This document shows positions 61,065 to 64,000 of a stretch of DNA of 64,000 nucleotides, piece by piece. Below the pieces are notes generated by a model that was not told where the DNA came from, did no database searches, and saw nothing but the letters and a program-made list of their open reading frames with translations. The DNA is taken from contig NC_031673.1 of assembly GCF_001640025.1 (NCBI RefSeq), forward strand, positions 930,001 to 994,000, read 5' to 3'. The position numbers and the translations under genes were made by a program. The stretch comes from Sugiyamaella lignohabitans. Its lineage: Eukaryota > Ascomycota > Dipodascomycetes > Dipodascales > Trichomonascaceae. Position 1 is the stretch's first letter. Each line of letters starts with the position of its first letter.

Positions 61065-61120
61065 GCTCCGCGAAGCGGAGCACAACGGGGTCTGGGGCAG
61101 CGCCCCAGCCGCCGGAGCCA
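61065..61120. repeat. Triple-hairpin half-element
   Basis: Right half with inner hairpin GCTCCGCGAAGCGGAGC and middle loop AGC, like the right half at 60542. The outer hairpin is damaged (GGAGCCA). Confidence 0.88.
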
Positions 61121-62050
61121 GACCCCTATCCCAATTAAGTATCCTAAAAATTTTTTTTAAATATTTCCCACTTAGTCGTCCAGGTCAAGACGCTTTCCCC
61201 ATTTCCAGAAGTGAGGAAGTGGTGGTTGGCGAATGCAGAAACAGGCTTACGGGGATCCAGTAAAGTTGCAGCATTGACGCACAAACCAACGGCGTGAGCG
61301 AGCGGAGATGCAGATCCAGCACGCTACACAATACCGGTTGATTGGCCCACAGGCGACCCGGCCGTCACGTAGCAGCAGCAGCACCCAACGCGACAACGAC
61401 AGGTTTCGAAAAGAAAATAAGCTTGGCTGGAGTTTATATTTGTCGTTAATTAATAACAGCAGCCAAGCAGCCAGCAGCAGCGACAATCGCTCCCCAGACG
61501 AGGGTCCTGTTCCGCAGAGATGCTGTTGGTATGCTACGGCAGCACCTGCACGCACCGCTGCTCCCTGCCGTTCTGTGCATGCTCGCGAAAATCCTCGTGA
61601 AAATCCTCGTCCATCCTTTTGTCGGTTCCATCCCGGTCTTGGTATAGGTCTGCCGATAACCCAAGATCAGCACATCTTTTTTTGACAGGATCTGTATAAC
61701 CGCGCCGTACATACGCGTGGATCGTCTCTGATCACCCGAAGATCTTTTTCCAATACGCCGGGTCGCATCCTCCCTATCCCAATTAGGACAGGTCTTCAAA
61801 AGGGCCTGCCGCAGGACCAGCCAATCACAGGCCCAAGACGCACGGCAAGGTTGTCCTTGCCCAGGTACAAACTTTTCTGACATGCGCAGTAGCTGCTTAT
61901 CACTACCATTAATAATTATAGTTGCATAACATCTCATCAAATGAAAAGCTAAAATCGGGCCCACGTGCTGGGGTCAAGCCAGTGCATTGGCGAGTTCGTT
62001 CGGTCTCGCTAAGAGAATGGGTGCCGTGGCTGGGGATGGGTGGGGGGTTG

Positions 62051-62104
62051 TGCCTCCGGCGGCTGGGGCGCTGCCCCAGACCCCGTTGTGCTCGCTTCGC
62101 GAGC
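62051..62104. repeat. Triple-hairpin half-element
   Basis: Left half with middle loop GCT (AGC on the R strand) and inner hairpin GCTCGCTTCGCGAGC, like the copy in MPC1 intron 2. Confidence 0.9.
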
Positions 62105-62630
62105 GGCAGGGGTTGAAAGTGCCAAGCTAACGGGCTCGCCCTTTGTGTAGCGGCTGGTCACCCCCGGATGGATGGTCCCTCTGATGGACCTTTGGGGGTG
62201 GTTGTGGGGCAGTTGGTCGGGCTTGAAAATCAGTGCTTGAAACGTCGTTTTCTGCTGGTTTTCGCTTACTTGGCCGTGTTGACCTCGCCGAGGAGGCGAT
62301 TTTGGCCACTTCGGGCGGGTGGGCGCCTCGAGAATCATGTATTAAACTACTTTGTTCGCTTAACAGCATCAGCTATCGCCCGGTAGCTGAACTGAAATGC
62401 CCGATGTGGTTTTTTGTCTCTCTGTTCGGAAAAATCCAGTCAGATGGACTCAAATCGTTCGGGCCGCTTACCGGTTCTGTTTCTCTTGTAAAGAAAGACC
62501 AAAGACCCAATGGTTTCTGTTTTTGTCGATAGAGTGGAGCTCTGAGACATAAAACATCAACAAACAACTTCCAAACACCTGGGAACAGCCTGAAACCACT
62601 GGAAACAGTCGGTGCTTGACCCGCCATCGA

Positions 62631-62656
62631 TGCTGCTGCTGCTGCTGCTGCTGCTG
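62631..62656. repeat. CTG trinucleotide tract
   Basis: Eight uninterrupted CTG units (TGC phase at the left edge), not in a supported coding region. Confidence 0.9.
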
Positions 62657-64000
62657 TAAGCCAGGTCTGTGGTCTGTGGTCTGCGATTGCAATGGCCGCT
62701 GCAGACCGGCTGCTACCCATTCGATGGCCAAAGTACATACACTATCTGCACGTTTTCTGCCGAGAATGTTTGTTCTCTGTATAACTGAATCAACAGGCCC
62801 TCGTGGAGTTGTCACCGATACACATTAACTGCTGTCAGGGACCTATAAACAAGCCCCGATCGCTGGTTCCATGCTCCATGCACTTGCTGCTGTACAGGTT
62901 ACACCGGTCGGCCAACTCGCCTTATTATTTACTTCTCCGTTACAGACTGGGTACCATCAGGTCACAGTATGTCATAGGTTGGCTCCAGAATGGCTACAGC
63001 TGGCTACACACTGGCTACAGACTGATTCAGCCCATTACAGCCAGTTACAGCCAAGAACCAGGTCTGCAGGTCTGTTGTCTAACACGCTCATCTCATCAAA
63101 TTATATCACCTGCATAATTGACTAGGGGTTCTCTGAAGCCAATGACACTTGGGCCTGCTAACCACATGGCGAAGTTTAATAGCGCCAGCTAGCGAATTAG
63201 AGATGGTTTTCGTGCACCCCTACCGTGTCTCGTTATAAGAAATGGTGCCAATGTGTTTTAACTTGCCTAAAAAGCTAAAAGCTTAAAGCTAAAAACTTGG
63301 CTTATCGTAGATAGCGGGTTAGATTATGGCCTGCTAGCTGCTGCTGCTGATGCTGTTGCCGCTGCGCTGTAGCTACATCATCCGTAGGGAGGGGTACTAG
63401 CAGCAAATGGGCTTGGTTAGGGGCATTTATTCGGCTTGTTTTAGCGCTTATTTGGGTCTCGGAAGGAAATACGTGCCGAGCTACATGTTGGCAGCTGAAG
63501 TAGGTTAAATTAGGCAGGCTAGATAGGTGAGTTCGAGCTGGTGTAGCTGTTGGAGCTGGAGTTTGTTTTCAAGCTAAGGCGGTGTTGCTGCTGGAGCTGT
63601 TGCTGACGCTGCTGCCGCAAGAGTGGACCAGCGGTTGATAATCTACCAGTTGAACTAGCGGAACCGGCAGAACCAGCAGAACCAGCATCTCAAACAGCAG
63701 CTAAAGCAACAGCTAAGCAGGGATACCTGCCAGCTGTAACGCTGGCGACTCAAACCCGCTTCTGGCACCTCGCTATGCCGGCAATTGAAGGTCTCTACTG
63801 CATATATCAACCAGGGACCGTTAGTAGATGGCGTCTGTACATGCAGTCGATGTACGAGTGTCTTTGGAGCACATGTTGGTTGACTGGTTAACATTCTATG
63901 ACCAATTTGCACGTGAAAGATTCTGCCAAGCCCATGTCCGTATCTCCTTCGAAATTACTCGTAAACAGAACTGCTTGTTAACCCTCTCTGCTTTGCTCTG

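Larger units (their letters stand above)
58309..64000. other. Long gene-free right end
   Basis: 5.7 kb without a gene I can support. It contains hairpin elements at 58330, 60542, 61065 and 62051, A-rich tracts (58900-59310), a CTG tract (62631-62656) and CTG/CAG-rich sequence near 63.3-63.7 kb. It may be the long regulatory region of a gene beyond the window. The longest frames (e.g. 172 codons at 61446-61964, minus) have no domain features. Confidence 0.45.

Noticed and set aside
61446..61964. 172-codon minus-strand frame
   Set aside because: No domain, signal or low-complexity pattern typical of yeast proteins; overlapping frames of similar length on the other strand suggest chance.
936..62104. 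CRISPR array or bacterial repeat system
   Set aside because: The repeats are dispersed, palindromic, unequally spaced and lie around spliced eukaryotic genes; there are no regular spacers or cas genes.
1..64000. tRNA, 5S rRNA, snRNA or snoRNA genes
   Set aside because: I looked for B-box-like GGTTCGANTCC and box C/D patterns by eye; the few hits (e.g. near 48165) lie in coding sequence and lack the rest of the structure. A tRNAscan/Infernal run would be decisive.

Overview
The window is nuclear DNA of a budding yeast (Saccharomycotina). Evidence: single-copy fungal housekeeping genes with yeast gene order density, short introns with GTATGT/GTAAGT/GTGAGT donors and TACTAAC/GCTAAC branch sites, and CTG read as Leu at conserved positions (e.g. 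the start of glycerol kinase). The branch site lies only a few bases from the 3' splice AG, as is known for the Yarrowia side of the tree. Together with the retained TIA-1/Pub1, Pex10 and NUFIP-type proteins this suggests a basal Dipodascales/Trichomonascaceae yeast (Sugiyamaella/Blastobotrys-like); the genus is inference.

Layout. 1-11.8 kb is compact: 3' part of THS1, SIF2 (TBL1-like), EXO84, TRI1 (SWIB), SAM50 and CAB2. 11.9-18.6 kb is AT-rich and holds a single odd gene, a probable degenerate kinase. 18.6-26.5 kb: PUB1, ALB1, UBP1, GUT1 and a possible 44-residue ORF. 28-45 kb: a large acidic tail-anchored protein, a NUFIP1/Rsa1-like CCCH protein, MPC1, RAD9/DDC1, a membrane-anchored S33 peptidase, GEP4, PEX10 and HEL2/ZNF598, with a gene-free 40.6-42.2 kb stretch carrying five Reb1-like sites and a tandem repeat. 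45.9-58.3 kb: a C2H2 transcription factor, a small membrane ORF, GID7/WDR26, ALO1 and an unknown LRR-like protein. 58.3-64 kb has no gene I can support. Nine genes are spliced, with 12 introns reconstructed here.

The dominant feature of the window is a family of about 40 dispersed GC-rich palindromic elements. Each half-element is a chain of three mini-hairpins; read on one strand nearly all have a GNA triloop closed by C-G (GCGNAGC, CTGGGGC-GNA-GCCCCAG, GCC-GGA-GGC), and the base that varies between copies is mostly the N of the loop, while stems change in compensating pairs. The elements are not scattered at random: 22 of the 23 better-supported genes have one 13-160 bp after the stop codon, 8 of 12 introns contain one, and none interrupts a recognised coding sequence. 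The AT-rich kinase-like island is the exception and lacks them for over 8 kb. This looks either like a mobile hairpin family with a strong preference for transcribed non-coding DNA, or a co-opted 3'-end/RNA element.

A second notable point is MPC1, whose conserved reading frame can be restored only by an exon between two canonical introns; the best solution is a two-nucleotide exon (AT).

The genes do not form one pathway. Several are mitochondrial (SAM50, MPC1, GEP4, UBP1-like, ALO1) and several deal with ubiquitin (UBP1, PEX10, HEL2, GID7), but this looks like ordinary yeast gene order, not a cluster.
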